A stretch of 64,000 bases of DNA from contig NZ_NCSM01000014.1 of the NCBI RefSeq assembly GCF_002224125.1, positions 240,779-304,778 on the forward strand, written 5' to 3'. Shown here piece by piece: positions 1-7,996 of this stretch. Each line of letters begins with the position of its first letter. The stretch's first letter is position 1. Origin of the DNA: Streptomyces sp. NBS 14/10 (lineage in GTDB: Bacteria > Actinomycetota > Actinomycetes > Streptomycetales > Streptomycetaceae). The position numbers and the translations under genes were made by a program. The notes under the pieces were generated by a model, which was not told the DNA's origin, made no database searches, and saw only the letters and a program-made list of their open reading frames with translations.

Positions 1-871
1 CGCGCAGCCGCAGTCCGCCCGCGTCGGCCGACGAGCGCAGCCGGGAGACGACATCACGCAGCTGCGCGGGTACGGCGAAGAGCACGGTCGGCTCGCTCTG
101 CCCGGCCAGCCGGAGGAAGTCCGCCACGTCCCACCGGCGCAACAGCGCCTGCCTGTTCCGCGTCACCAGGCTGAGATGGAGCGAGAGGAGCCCGAAGAGA
201 TGGGTGAACGGGCTGCCGCTGACGATCGTGTCGGTGCCGAGCGCCTTGCCGTCGGCGGCCACTGCGGCGGCGTTGGCCAGCAGGCCGTCATGGGTGTGCA
301 CGCAGATCTTCTGGCGGAGCGAGGTCGTACCGGAGGACGGGAGGAGCACGAACGGATCCTCCGGCAGGACCTGCGCGGTCGGCGGCTCGGTCCCCCGCCA
401 GCGGCGCACTACCGCATCGAGGGACAGCACATCGCCCGTCCCGTCGCCATCGGCGTATGCCTCGTCGGCGACCAGCACATGCTGGAGCGCCGTCGATCCC
501 TCCAGGAGCTGCTGGACGAACTCGCCGCACGGCAGGCCCTGGTGGCCGGAGGTGAGGACCAGCGTCCGGGCCCGGGTGCGTTCGAGTAGCGAGCGCAGTT
601 CCTTCACCCCCAGGCCCATGTGCAGCGGGAGCATGACGGCCCCCGTGGCGGCGACGGCGACGTGGACGGTGAGGAATTCCCAGCAGTTGGGCAGGTGCAC
701 GGCGACCACGTCACCCCGCCGGACGCCCAGCTCATGGAGGCCGCGGCTCAGCGCGTCCGCCTCGTCACGCCACCGTGCCCAGGTCCGGTGTCCGCCGTCG
801 GTGAACACCGCCGGTTGGTCCGCGGCGGCGTCGGCGGCCGCGGCGAACAGTGAGGGAAGCGTGTAACGCAT
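1..871 (-). CDS. AMP-dependent synthetase/ligase, C-terminus beyond window
   Basis: This is the N-terminal 290 residues of an ANL-superfamily adenylating enzyme, which would activate a carboxylate with ATP. The frame stays open to the left edge, so the C-terminal lid domain is not seen. The ATP-binding A3 loop reads LLPSSGTTSLRQK; the usual GLPKG part is altered, although the SSGTT core and a lysine two residues on are kept. The start ATG lies 17 nt after the stop of the upstream 4CL-like gene, so it is the last visible gene of the creE operon. In cremeomycin and avenalumic acid clusters an ANL ligase homologue (CreM type) performs ATP-dependent diazotisation with nitrite. This gene or its neighbour could do that; that is inference. 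Otherwise it is an acyl/aryl-CoA ligase. Confidence 0.85.
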   Translation of the reverse strand, partial: MRYTLPSLFAAAADAAADQPAVFTDGGHRTWARWRDEADALSRGLHELGVRRGDVVAVHLPNCWEFLTVHVAVAATGAVMLPLHMGLGVKELRSLLERTRARTLVLTSGHQGLPCGEFVQQLLEGSTALQHVLVADEAYADGDGTGDVLSLDAVVRRWRGTEPPTAQVLPEDPFVLLPSSGTTSLRQKICVHTHDGLLANAAAVAADGKALGTDTIVSGSPFTHLFGLLSLHLSLVTRNRQALLRRWDVADFLRLAGQSEPTVLFAVPAQLRDVVSRLRSSADAGGLRLR

Positions 872-888
872 GCGCACTCCTGTGGTGT

Positions 889-2460
889 TCACCGCTCGGA
901 CCCGAGTGCGCCGCGCAGCACCTTGCCCATGGGGGACCTGGGGATGCGGGGCACGGCTTCGATGCGCCGGATCTTCTTGTACGGCGCCACCCGCTCCGCG
1001 ACATACGCCGACACCTCGTCGAGCGGGACCGGGGCGCTGAGGACCACGTATGCCTTGGGGATTTCTCCGACGGCCTCGTCCGCTACGCCCACGACGACGG
1101 CGTCGCAGACATCCGGGTGACCGAGCAGGATCGCTTCGAGCTCGGCGGGCGCGACCTGATGGCCCTTGTACTTGATGAGCTGCTTGCACCGACCGGTGAT
1201 CGTGACGTACCCCCGCGCGTCGCTGCGACCGATGTCACCGGTGTGCAGCCAGCCGTCGGCGTCGACGACGGGGACGATGCTGTCCGGCCCCCGCAGGCAG
1301 CCGGGGGAGATCTGCGGACCGCGGATCCAGATCTCGCCGGCCGCCCCGTTTCCGACGTCGAGGCCGGTGTCGGGGTCGACGAACCGCGTCTGTGTGCCCG
1401 GGATGGGGACCCCGATCGATCCCGGCGGGCTGGGGCTGCCGTCGGGCGGAGCGTGGGTGCAGCCCCCCGCCTCGGTCATGCCGTAGCTCTGGACGACCTC
1501 GGCCCCCAGCACGCGCGCACAGGTCTCGGCGATCGCCAGGGGGAGCGGTGCGCCGCCCGAGTGCAGCATCCGCAGGCTTGAGGTGTCGTACCGCTCGATA
1601 TCGGGGAACCGGGCCAGTTCGGCGAGCACGCTCGGGACCACATAGGCGACCGTGACGCGGTGGCGCTGCACGGCGTCGAGCAGGTTCTCCGCGCTGAACG
1701 GCGTGGCCAGGGAGACGAGCGTGCCGCGTGCGTGCATGGTGCGGTTCATCGAGATCTGCATGCCGTACAGATGCCGGAACGGAGTGATGCCCAGGACCAC
1801 ATCGTCGGCCGTCAGCCGGTGTACGCAGTTGACCTGGAGGATGTTCGCGGCGAGGTTGCGATGGGTCAGCACGATCTGCTTGGGCGTGCCCGAACTGCCG
1901 CTGGACGCGGCCAGCACCGCCGTCCGGCCGCCTCCCTCGGCCACCGCGGCGTCCGTCTCCGCACCGAGCATCTGGTCCCAGTCGGCCGCCTCGACTGCTT
2001 CGACCATGGGGGACGCCGACCGTGTGCCGCCTTCCCCGATGACGAAGACATGCTGGAACGAGTCCGCGAAGGCTTGCCCCTCGAGCTTCTGCCACACCGC
2101 GGCGGTCACGACCGCGAACCGTGGGCGGCTGTGCTCCAGCGCCGTATGCCATTCGTTCCCGCTCCCCAGGGGCTCCAGGGGGAGGACCACGCCCCCGGCC
2201 CACAGCGTGCCGTAATAGGAAGCGATGAATTCGCCGCTGTTGTCACAGACGATCGCCACACTCTCGCCGGGGCGAAGCCCCCGACGCCGCAGGGCGGCGG
2301 CGAACCGTCGGCTGTCGAGCAGCAGATCCTGGTACCGGTGGGTCCGGCCGGTCGGGTGCTCGATCAGCGCGACTCCGTCGCCCTGCCCGGCTCCCCATAC
2401 GATGTCGGCGAGGTTCCGCTGTCCCACGGCGGCGTCGACATTCCATCCCACGGCCGTCAT
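889..2460 (-). CDS. 4-coumarate:CoA ligase-like adenylating enzyme
   Basis: This 523-residue ANL-family protein is of full family length. Visible motifs are the ATP loop ASSGSSGTPKQIVLTHRN, the A5 motif YGMTEAGG, the hinge GRCKQLIKYKGHQVAPAELE and the C-terminal lysine motif PRSPMGKVLR. The hinge and lysine motifs are typical of 4-coumarate:CoA and related aryl/acyl-CoA ligases. The start ATG (2460) overlaps the stop of the condensing-enzyme gene as ATGA, indicating translational coupling; a longer open frame reaching 2676 only runs into that gene. Next to a type III PKS/KAS III-like enzyme it would plausibly supply an acyl- or aryl-CoA starter, or perform the diazotisation reported for CreM-type ligases. 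The substrate cannot be told from the sequence. Confidence 0.9.
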   Translation of the reverse strand: MTAVGWNVDAAVGQRNLADIVWGAGQGDGVALIEHPTGRTHRYQDLLLDSRRFAAALRRRGLRPGESVAIVCDNSGEFIASYYGTLWAGGVVLPLEPLGSGNEWHTALEHSRPRFAVVTAAVWQKLEGQAFADSFQHVFVIGEGGTRSASPMVEAVEAADWDQMLGAETDAAVAEGGGRTAVLAASSGSSGTPKQIVLTHRNLAANILQVNCVHRLTADDVVLGITPFRHLYGMQISMNRTMHARGTLVSLATPFSAENLLDAVQRHRVTVAYVVPSVLAELARFPDIERYDTSSLRMLHSGGAPLPLAIAETCARVLGAEVVQSYGMTEAGGCTHAPPDGSPSPPGSIGVPIPGTQTRFVDPDTGLDVGNGAAGEIWIRGPQISPGCLRGPDSIVPVVDADGWLHTGDIGRSDARGYVTITGRCKQLIKYKGHQVAPAELEAILLGHPDVCDAVVVGVADEAVGEIPKAYVVLSAPVPLDEVSAYVAERVAPYKKIRRIEAVPRIPRSPMGKVLRGALGSER

Positions 2461-3596
2461 CGGGGGTTCCAGCCGCCGTGGGGGATCGTCATCGTGAACG
2501 CGCCGCAGCTGAAGCTGAGGCCGAATGCCACGAGAAGGCCCTGCCCCGCCGGGCGGTGCACCGGCTCCGCCACCATCAGGGGGACCGAACACCCCAGCGT
2601 ATTGCCGTAGTCGCGCAGCACCCGGTACGACGAGGCGACGGATTCGGCGTCCTTGGGGTGGCCGAACTGCTCGCACAGGGTGTCCAGGATGCGCACACTG
2701 CCGGTGTGCAGAAGCAGCACCGAGGCGTCACGGGGGTCGGACAGCGCGCAGGACTCGTCGGCCAGCGCCATACGGACGGTTTCCCGGGCGTAGAAGGATC
2801 CGCGCGGAGTGACGTCGGGGCCCAGCGTGTAGGCCCGCCGCCCGTGCACCACCGGAATGTCCGATCCGCCGTCGGGGACGGTGCCGAGTTCGGCGTCCTC
2901 CGGCTGTTCGTTCGTCAGATTGGACACCGGGCCGAACGTCGGTCCCTCGCCCTCCGCGCCGAGCAGCATCGCCACGGCAGCGTCCGCGAAGAGAAAGCCG
3001 TGCAGCACGTTCACCGTGTCCTGGTGCTCCTCCTTGTCCACTTCGGAGAAGTGCGAGTAGAAGCCCGGAAGTTCCGGGGACAGCGGTGTGATCGCCTCCA
3101 TGAAGCAGACAAGGACCCGTTTGCCGGGGTTGCAGCTCAGATACCAACGGGCCGTATCGACAACCTTCGACATCGCGGAGCAGCCCATGTACTCGATGCT
3201 CAGATTCGCCGCGGTCCGCGGCAGTTCCGGCATCCGCGCGAACACATCGCACACCAGGCTGGGCAGCAGCCGGCCGGGGGTGCTGCTCACGCCCAGCACC
3301 AGACCGATCGACTCCACCGGCACATCGGCCTTGGCCAGGCATGTGCGGGCGGCGCCCACCGCGAGGTCGACGGCGAGGGTGTCCAGTTTCGGTTCGGCAC
3401 CCTGGAAGAGGACGTCCGTGTAATTGGCGAGGACCGAATGCCTCTTCTCCACCCCCAGGCCGCCGAGCATCGCAGCGAGTTTGTCGGAGCAGTGCCCTCG
3501 GCCGGCCTCGAGTAATTCCTCGGTCGTGTACTCGGGGCGAGGCATTTCGGTGGCGATCGAGATGAGTCGGGGATCGATTCCGGTGACGGCGGTCAT
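2457..3596 (-). CDS. Type III PKS / KAS III-like condensing enzyme
   Basis: This 379-residue thiolase-fold protein of the chalcone synthase/FAE1/KAS III kind would perform decarboxylative condensation of a CoA-bound starter. The likely catalytic triad is visible: Cys139 (EYMGCSAM), His297 (LLLHTGS) and Asn332 (YGNTLGCS). The C-terminal GLSFSCGAFT stretch resembles the glycine-rich end of this family (GFGPGLT). The start ATG overlaps the stop of the upstream flavoprotein gene (ATGA at 3593-3596), and its own stop overlaps the next ligase gene. It therefore sits in the middle of a coupled operon with CreD/CreE-like genes. I cannot tell type III PKS from a KAS III-like acyltransferase. The YGN and HTG contexts differ from plant CHS (GNMS, LHPGG), so a divergent member is likely. 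Confidence 0.8.
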   Translation of the reverse strand: MTAVTGIDPRLISIATEMPRPEYTTEELLEAGRGHCSDKLAAMLGGLGVEKRHSVLANYTDVLFQGAEPKLDTLAVDLAVGAARTCLAKADVPVESIGLVLGVSSTPGRLLPSLVCDVFARMPELPRTAANLSIEYMGCSAMSKVVDTARWYLSCNPGKRVLVCFMEAITPLSPELPGFYSHFSEVDKEEHQDTVNVLHGFLFADAAVAMLLGAEGEGPTFGPVSNLTNEQPEDAELGTVPDGGSDIPVVHGRRAYTLGPDVTPRGSFYARETVRMALADESCALSDPRDASVLLLHTGSVRILDTLCEQFGHPKDAESVASSYRVLRDYGNTLGCSVPLMVAEPVHRPAGQGLLVAFGLSFSCGAFTMTIPHGGWNPR

Positions 3597-5044
3597 GCAC
3601 TCGCTCCTGTTTCTCGGGGGGAGAGCGTCACGTATATCTGGTCGTCGGCCGCGTCGTAATGCGCGAGGGTCACCTGGCTGTCCAGGGCGTGATCGGCGGT
3701 GGGCAGATCGGGGCGGAAGAAGAATCCGCGGCTCTCCCCGCGCGCCATGGTCGACCGGGTGTATGCCTCGGCCAGGATGAGCAGATCCACGTCCTCGTTG
3801 TCCGGTGCGCTGCCCGCCCGGCGACGCGCTCGTTCACTCCGGCACCAGCGCGCGAATTCCTCGGCCGAGGCCATGGAGAATCTGCTGTCCTGAAAGGCGT
3901 CCAGACGGTGCCGGATCTCCTGGCGCAGGGACGCATCCGCACCCGGCTGGGCCCTACCGGCCTCGAAGTCGGTCTCGGCGACGCCGGTCGAGTGTCGCAC
4001 CAGCGCGTCGGCGAGCATACGGCCCTTGGCGAGGAAGGACGGGAAGGGTTTACCGGAAATCGAGTCGACGGCCAGACCGTAGGCGCATTCGCCGGTGGCG
4101 TGGACGTTCCGCAAGGTGGGGGCCAGTCGCGTCGCCATGCCCCCCATGCTGAATCCCCTGACCGGCCCCAGCCGGAACGTGCCGTCCGCCAACTCCACGG
4201 TGTGCGGCACATCGAGGTTCCGCGTCCAGTAGTGCGCGAATACGTCCACGTCGCACCGGTCTCCCTGGTACGCGTCGAGCGCCTTCTCCAGCTCGCTTGC
4301 CCGCTCCCCGGCCCGCAGCAGCCGGGGCGCCCCGTCGAAATCGGACGGATAGAGGGGGCGGCCCAGGTCCGGGAGGCCCAGCGGGAACCGGTTGAACAGT
4401 TCGAGACTGGCCAGATGGCCGCCGTGCCGCGCATATGTGCCCAGCAGATAACCGGTGTTGCCGCCGACCCCGTCCGCGAACAATCCGCAGAACCCGCCCG
4501 ACGCGAAGACCAATTGAGTGCAGAGAATCCTGCCGGGCACGCCATGGTGTTCATAACGCACACCCAGACAGACATCGCCGTCGATGACGAGATCGGTCAC
4601 CCGTCCGTGGAGTATGGTCCCGCCCAGTTCCTCGAACCGTGCCAGCACCGCGTCCACCACGCTGCCGCCGCCGCCCATATGGATACCGGGTTCGGCAAGG
4701 CGCGGATGCAGATACGGACCGAAGGGCCCGTATTCCACCAGCCGGCTCAGTTCCTCGAATTCCTCGGCGAAGTACTCGGCCATCATGGGGGCGTAGCCCG
4801 GATCCTGGGTGCCGGAACCGTCCGCGAACACTTCCGCCGCGGGCGCGGTGGCACAGTCGAAAACCCGCTGTTCCACAAGGCCGAACGCCCACTGCCGGGA
4901 TGCCGCCGGGGCGTGCTCCTCCGTGGAGATCAGCACCGTCGGCACGTCTCGCTGAACCAGCCGGTAGGCCAGCCAGGCCCCCGCGATACCGCCACCGACG
5001 ATGGCCACCTCGCTGGTGTGGCGATAAGCCTGACTAGCGGGCAT
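3593..5044 (-). CDS. FAD-dependent oxidoreductase, L-aspartate oxidase/fumarate reductase-like
   Basis: This 483-residue flavoprotein opens with a dinucleotide-binding fold (VAIVGGGIAGAWLAYRL, near residue 13). It carries a substrate-domain glycine motif (ASGGFCGLF) and the late FAD-binding segment HATGECAYGL. The layout follows the succinate dehydrogenase/fumarate reductase flavoprotein and NadB family. The chosen ATG at 5044 overlaps the stop of the transporter gene by 11 nt; an upstream extension to 5143 would lie inside that gene. There is no NadA or NadC next to it, so a housekeeping NAD role is unlikely. In this cluster it could oxidise or reduce a C-N or N-N bonded intermediate, or supply a dicarboxylate; that is inference. 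Confidence 0.75.
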   Translation of the reverse strand: MPASQAYRHTSEVAIVGGGIAGAWLAYRLVQRDVPTVLISTEEHAPAASRQWAFGLVEQRVFDCATAPAAEVFADGSGTQDPGYAPMMAEYFAEEFEELSRLVEYGPFGPYLHPRLAEPGIHMGGGGSVVDAVLARFEELGGTILHGRVTDLVIDGDVCLGVRYEHHGVPGRILCTQLVFASGGFCGLFADGVGGNTGYLLGTYARHGGHLASLELFNRFPLGLPDLGRPLYPSDFDGAPRLLRAGERASELEKALDAYQGDRCDVDVFAHYWTRNLDVPHTVELADGTFRLGPVRGFSMGGMATRLAPTLRNVHATGECAYGLAVDSISGKPFPSFLAKGRMLADALVRHSTGVAETDFEAGRAQPGADASLRQEIRHRLDAFQDSRFSMASAEEFARWCRSERARRRAGSAPDNEDVDLLILAEAYTRSTMARGESRGFFFRPDLPTADHALDSQVTLAHYDAADDQIYVTLSPRETGASA

Positions 5045-6443
5045 CGAGATCACCCGCAACCTCGCCCTCGTAAGGACCGGCGAGCACTGCCGCCTTGGCC
5101 CCGTTGTCCATACTTTCTCCCAACGGTGAAGCAGTCGACTCAAGCGCGAGATCCCGTCCCCGGGTCTCGGCGGTGTGCCAGACCACGGTGGCGCTGACCA
5201 GGCAGGTGGCCAGCATGTACAGCGCGACCAGCCAGGGGTCGTCGCCTCCGGCGGCCGACAGCAGAAGCGCTCCGATCAGCGGCGCGAGGCCACCACCGAC
5301 GACGGCGGCCAGCTGGTAGCCCATGGACACCCCGGTGTAGCGGGTGCCGGTGCCGAACATCTCGGAGAACAGCGCGGGCACCGGGCCGAGCAGCGAGCCC
5401 ATCGGCAGCGGCGCGAGGATCCCCAGCGCGATCAGCATCAGCGGCAGCGACCCCGTATTGATCAGGGCGAACACCGGGAACGCCATGGCGCCGAGGGTGA
5501 GCGCCGCGCCCAGCAGGACCGGGCGCCGGCCGACCCGGTCGGACCAGGCCGCGGAGACCGGTATCGCGATCGCCGCCGCGACGCCGTTGACCAGTTGGCC
5601 GATCAGAATCTCGGTGCGCGAATAGCCGACGTCCTTCGCGAAGCTGATGGTGAACACACTGGTCAGCGCCTGGGACACGGTGGCCCCGAAGACCACGAAG
5701 CACGCCTGGAGCAGGGGTTTGGGCTTGCGCAGGATCTCGACCAGCGGTCTGCGCACCACGGACTCGCTCTGCTGGACCTCGGTGAACAGCGGGCTCTCGG
5801 TCACCTTCAGCCGTACGAACAGGCCGATCGTGAGCAGGGCGGCACTGAGCAGGAACGGGATCCGCCAGCCCCAGGACAGGAACTGGTCGTCGGGCAGGGT
5901 GGAGAACAGCATGAGGGCGAGCGTGGACAGCACCGTGCCGGCCGGCCCTCCCATCTGCACCAGACTGGTCAGCAGTCCGCGCCGGCGCGACGAAGCGTGC
6001 TCGGCGGTCAGCAGCGCGGCCCCGCCCCATTCGCCGCCGACGGCGACGCCCTGGATGAGCCGCAGCACGATCAGCAGCGTGGGTGCCAGGTTGCCGACCT
6101 GGTCATGCGTGGGGAGCAGCCCGATGAGCGTGCTGGCGATGCCCATCATCGCCATCGAGACCACCAGCATCGCCTTGCGGCCGAGCCGGTCCCCGAAGTG
6201 GCCGAAGATCGCCCCGCCCAGGGGGCGGGCCAGATACCCGACGGCGAAGGTGCCGAAGGAGGCGATCGTCCCGGCCACGGGGGAGAGGTTGGTGAAGAAG
6301 AGCTTGTCGAACACGAGGGATGCGGCAGTGCCGTAGAGCAGGAAGTCGTAGTACTCGATCGTGCTGCCGAGCCAGCCGGACAGTACGACACGGCGGATCT
6401 GCGCACGGTTTTCCGTGCCGGACCCAGGGTCGAGCCGAGACAT
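5034..6443 (-). CDS. MHS-family major facilitator transporter (ProP/KgtP type)
   Basis: This 469-residue protein of the metabolite:H+ symporter branch of the MFS has about 12 hydrophobic segments. The N-terminal signature includes GWLGSTIEYYDFLLYGTAA, a GHFGDRLGRK loop between helices 2 and 3, and RLIQGVAVGGEWGGA in helix 4, all hallmarks of the ProP/KgtP/ShiA group. The start ATG at 6443 has an AAAGGGG ribosome-binding site 7 nt upstream; the open frame continues far upstream but is only a shadow of creD. It follows creD by 101 nt that contain a 20-bp tandem repeat. Members carry organic acids or zwitterions, so it may import a precursor dicarboxylate or export the product. Confidence 0.88.
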   Translation of the reverse strand: MSRLDPGSGTENRAQIRRVVLSGWLGSTIEYYDFLLYGTAASLVFDKLFFTNLSPVAGTIASFGTFAVGYLARPLGGAIFGHFGDRLGRKAMLVVSMAMMGIASTLIGLLPTHDQVGNLAPTLLIVLRLIQGVAVGGEWGGAALLTAEHASSRRRGLLTSLVQMGGPAGTVLSTLALMLFSTLPDDQFLSWGWRIPFLLSAALLTIGLFVRLKVTESPLFTEVQQSESVVRRPLVEILRKPKPLLQACFVVFGATVSQALTSVFTISFAKDVGYSRTEILIGQLVNGVAAAIAIPVSAAWSDRVGRRPVLLGAALTLGAMAFPVFALINTGSLPLMLIALGILAPLPMGSLLGPVPALFSEMFGTGTRYTGVSMGYQLAAVVGGGLAPLIGALLLSAAGGDDPWLVALYMLATCLVSATVVWHTAETRGRDLALESTASPLGESMDNGAKAAVLAGPYEGEVAGDLDAR

Positions 6444-6471
6444 CGCGATACCCCTTTGCCTGTGCGGATAC

Positions 6472-6511
6472 GGCGGATACGGGCGTGCGTAGGCGGATAC
6501 GGGCGTGCGTG
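6472..6511. repeat. 20-bp tandem duplication between creD and transporter gene
   Basis: Two adjacent 20-bp copies of ggcggatacgggcgtgcgt (plus a/g) lie in the 101-bp gap between creD and the transporter gene. A shorter cggatacgg piece precedes them. They lie just upstream of the transporter ribosome-binding site. They may be an operator, an RNA element or simple slippage. Confidence 0.9.
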
Positions 6512-6544
6512 GGCGTTGATCCGGGCTGTGGGAGCGGCGCGGCG

Positions 6545-7996
6545 TCAGACCGGACGGCGGGTCTCCCGGTAGTGGGCGAGGGCCCGGTCGACGAGTTCGC
6601 CGGCGGCACCGGTGTAGTGGCCGGGGTCGAGCAGTTCGGCCAGTTCGGCGGCGTCGACGTGGCCGTTCAGCTCGGGAAGGTCCAGCAGCACGGCGCTCAG
6701 CGGTCTGCCGGTGCGCGTCGTCTCCGCCGCGGCCCGGCTCATCAGCGACTTCGCCGTGGCCTTGCCGACCACGGGCGCCAGCACGGCGGCCAGCCGCTCG
6801 GTGATCAGCAGACTGCCGGTCATCCCCAGGTTGTCCCGCATCCGCCCGGGGCGCACGCTCAGCCCTTCGGCCAGCTCGACGGCGGTGTGCGCGGCGCCTC
6901 CCGCCAGCCGCAGACACTCCCGCATCGGCTGCCACTCGGCGTGCCAGACCCCGGCGGGCCGCTCGTCCTCGGCGAGCATGGCCTGGGCCAGCACCAGGGC
7001 CAGAGCGGGGACTTGCAGGGCCGCGGAGCGAATGAGTGTGGCCAGCGCCGGGTTCCGCTTGTGCGGCATCGCCGACGACACCCCGCGTCCGGCCGCCGAA
7101 GGCTCGGAGACCTCGGCGATCTCGGTGCGGGAGAGCGTCTGGACGTCCACGGCGAACTTGCCGAGCGCCCCGGTGACCTCGGTGAGCGCCGATCCGATCC
7201 GGGCGATGGGGGCGCGGGCCGTATGCCAGGGCAGCACCGGTTCGGCCAGCCCCAGCTCGGCGGCGAAGGCGGCAAGCAACTTCTCCCCGTACCCCGCGGC
7301 GTACCCCGACCCCGCGGCGTACCCCGACTCCGCGAGGCGGGCGTACTCCAGATAGCCCGCCAGGGTGCCCGCCGCGCCGCCGAGCTGGACGGGCAGCTGT
7401 GCGCGCAGCCCGCGCAGCCGCTCCCCGGCCTCCAGGACGGCCTGCAGCCAGCCCGCCGCCTTCAGCCCGAAGGTGACGGGCACCGCGTGCAGCGCGAGGG
7501 TGCGCCCCGGCATGGCGGTGTCCCGGTGGTCCTCGGCGAGCCGGGCCAGCGCCGCGGCCACCCGGTCCAGATCGGCCAGGATCAGCCCCGTGGTCCGGTG
7601 CGCGACCAGCATCGCGGCGCTGTCCATGATGTCCTGGCTCGTGGAGCCCCGATGCACGTACTCGGCCGAGTCCGGATCGGTCAGGGCGACGGCGGCGGTC
7701 AGCTCCTCCACCAGCGCCACCACCGGGTTGGCGGCACCGCGGCCGCGGCGGGCCAGCCGTACGAGGTCGAGCCGGCCGGCCCGCGCGGTACGGGTGATGG
7801 CCGCGGCGGCCTCCTCGGGTACCACACCCAGCCGGGCCTGGGCCCGGACCAGGCCCGTCTCCGCGTCCAGCAGCGCCTGGAGCCATGCCTCGTCACAGGC
7901 CGCGGCTTCCGCCGGCGCGCCCGCGCGCACCGGGGACAGCAGCCCGGAGTCCAGGCCGCATTCGACGGTCGGAGTGGGGGCGTCCTGCGCGGTCAT
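6545..7996 (-). CDS. creD: CreD-like nitrosuccinate lyase (aspartase/fumarase superfamily)
   Basis: This 483-residue member of the aspartase/fumarase superfamily resembles PcaB/adenylosuccinate lyase-type enzymes. The superfamily signature SSAMPHKRNP is at about residues 307-316, and the STSQD motif near residue 118 is the other conserved active-site region. PcaB-like lyases next to a large FAD/NAD(P)-binding protein are the hallmark of the aspartate-nitrosuccinate route, where CreD splits nitrosuccinate into fumarate and nitrous acid. The start ATG overlaps the creE stop (ATGA at 7993-7996), so the two are translationally coupled. An 18-nt in-frame repeat adds a hexapeptide near residues 224-236 (SGYAAGSGYAAGYG). 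The alternative, 3-carboxymuconate cycloisomerase, is unlikely because no protocatechuate genes are near. Confidence 0.85.
   Translation of the reverse strand: MTAQDAPTPTVECGLDSGLLSPVRAGAPAEAAACDEAWLQALLDAETGLVRAQARLGVVPEEAAAAITRTARAGRLDLVRLARRGRGAANPVVALVEELTAAVALTDPDSAEYVHRGSTSQDIMDSAAMLVAHRTTGLILADLDRVAAALARLAEDHRDTAMPGRTLALHAVPVTFGLKAAGWLQAVLEAGERLRGLRAQLPVQLGGAAGTLAGYLEYARLAESGYAAGSGYAAGYGEKLLAAFAAELGLAEPVLPWHTARAPIARIGSALTEVTGALGKFAVDVQTLSRTEIAEVSEPSAAGRGVSSAMPHKRNPALATLIRSAALQVPALALVLAQAMLAEDERPAGVWHAEWQPMRECLRLAGGAAHTAVELAEGLSVRPGRMRDNLGMTGSLLITERLAAVLAPVVGKATAKSLMSRAAAETTRTGRPLSAVLLDLPELNGHVDAAELAELLDPGHYTGAAGELVDRALAHYRETRRPV
7289..7336 (-). repeat. In-frame 18-nt tandem repeat inside creD
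   Basis: Two 18-nt units (7301-7318 and 7319-7336) and a 12-nt partial unit (7289-7300) are all built on gtaccccg. On the coding strand they encode the repeated peptide SGYAAG. The length is a multiple of three, so the reading frame is kept. Confidence 0.9.

Noticed and set aside
2478..5197. Long plus-strand open frames (2478-3515, 3659-5197) opposite the condensing enzyme and flavoprotein
   Set aside because: They lie antisense to well-supported genes and have His/Arg/Gly-rich composition without domains; this is the usual antisense artefact in high-GC DNA.
5034..7886. 950-codon open frame on the minus strand covering the transporter and part of creD
   Set aside because: The first 480 codons are Arg/Gly/Pro shadow of creD in another frame. 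The transporter begins at ATG 6443 with a good ribosome-binding site and family signature.
6545..7996. 3-carboxy-cis,cis-muconate cycloisomerase (PcaB) of protocatechuate breakdown
   Set aside because: No pca genes are near, and overlap with a CreE-like gene indicates the nitrosuccinate lyase branch of the same family.
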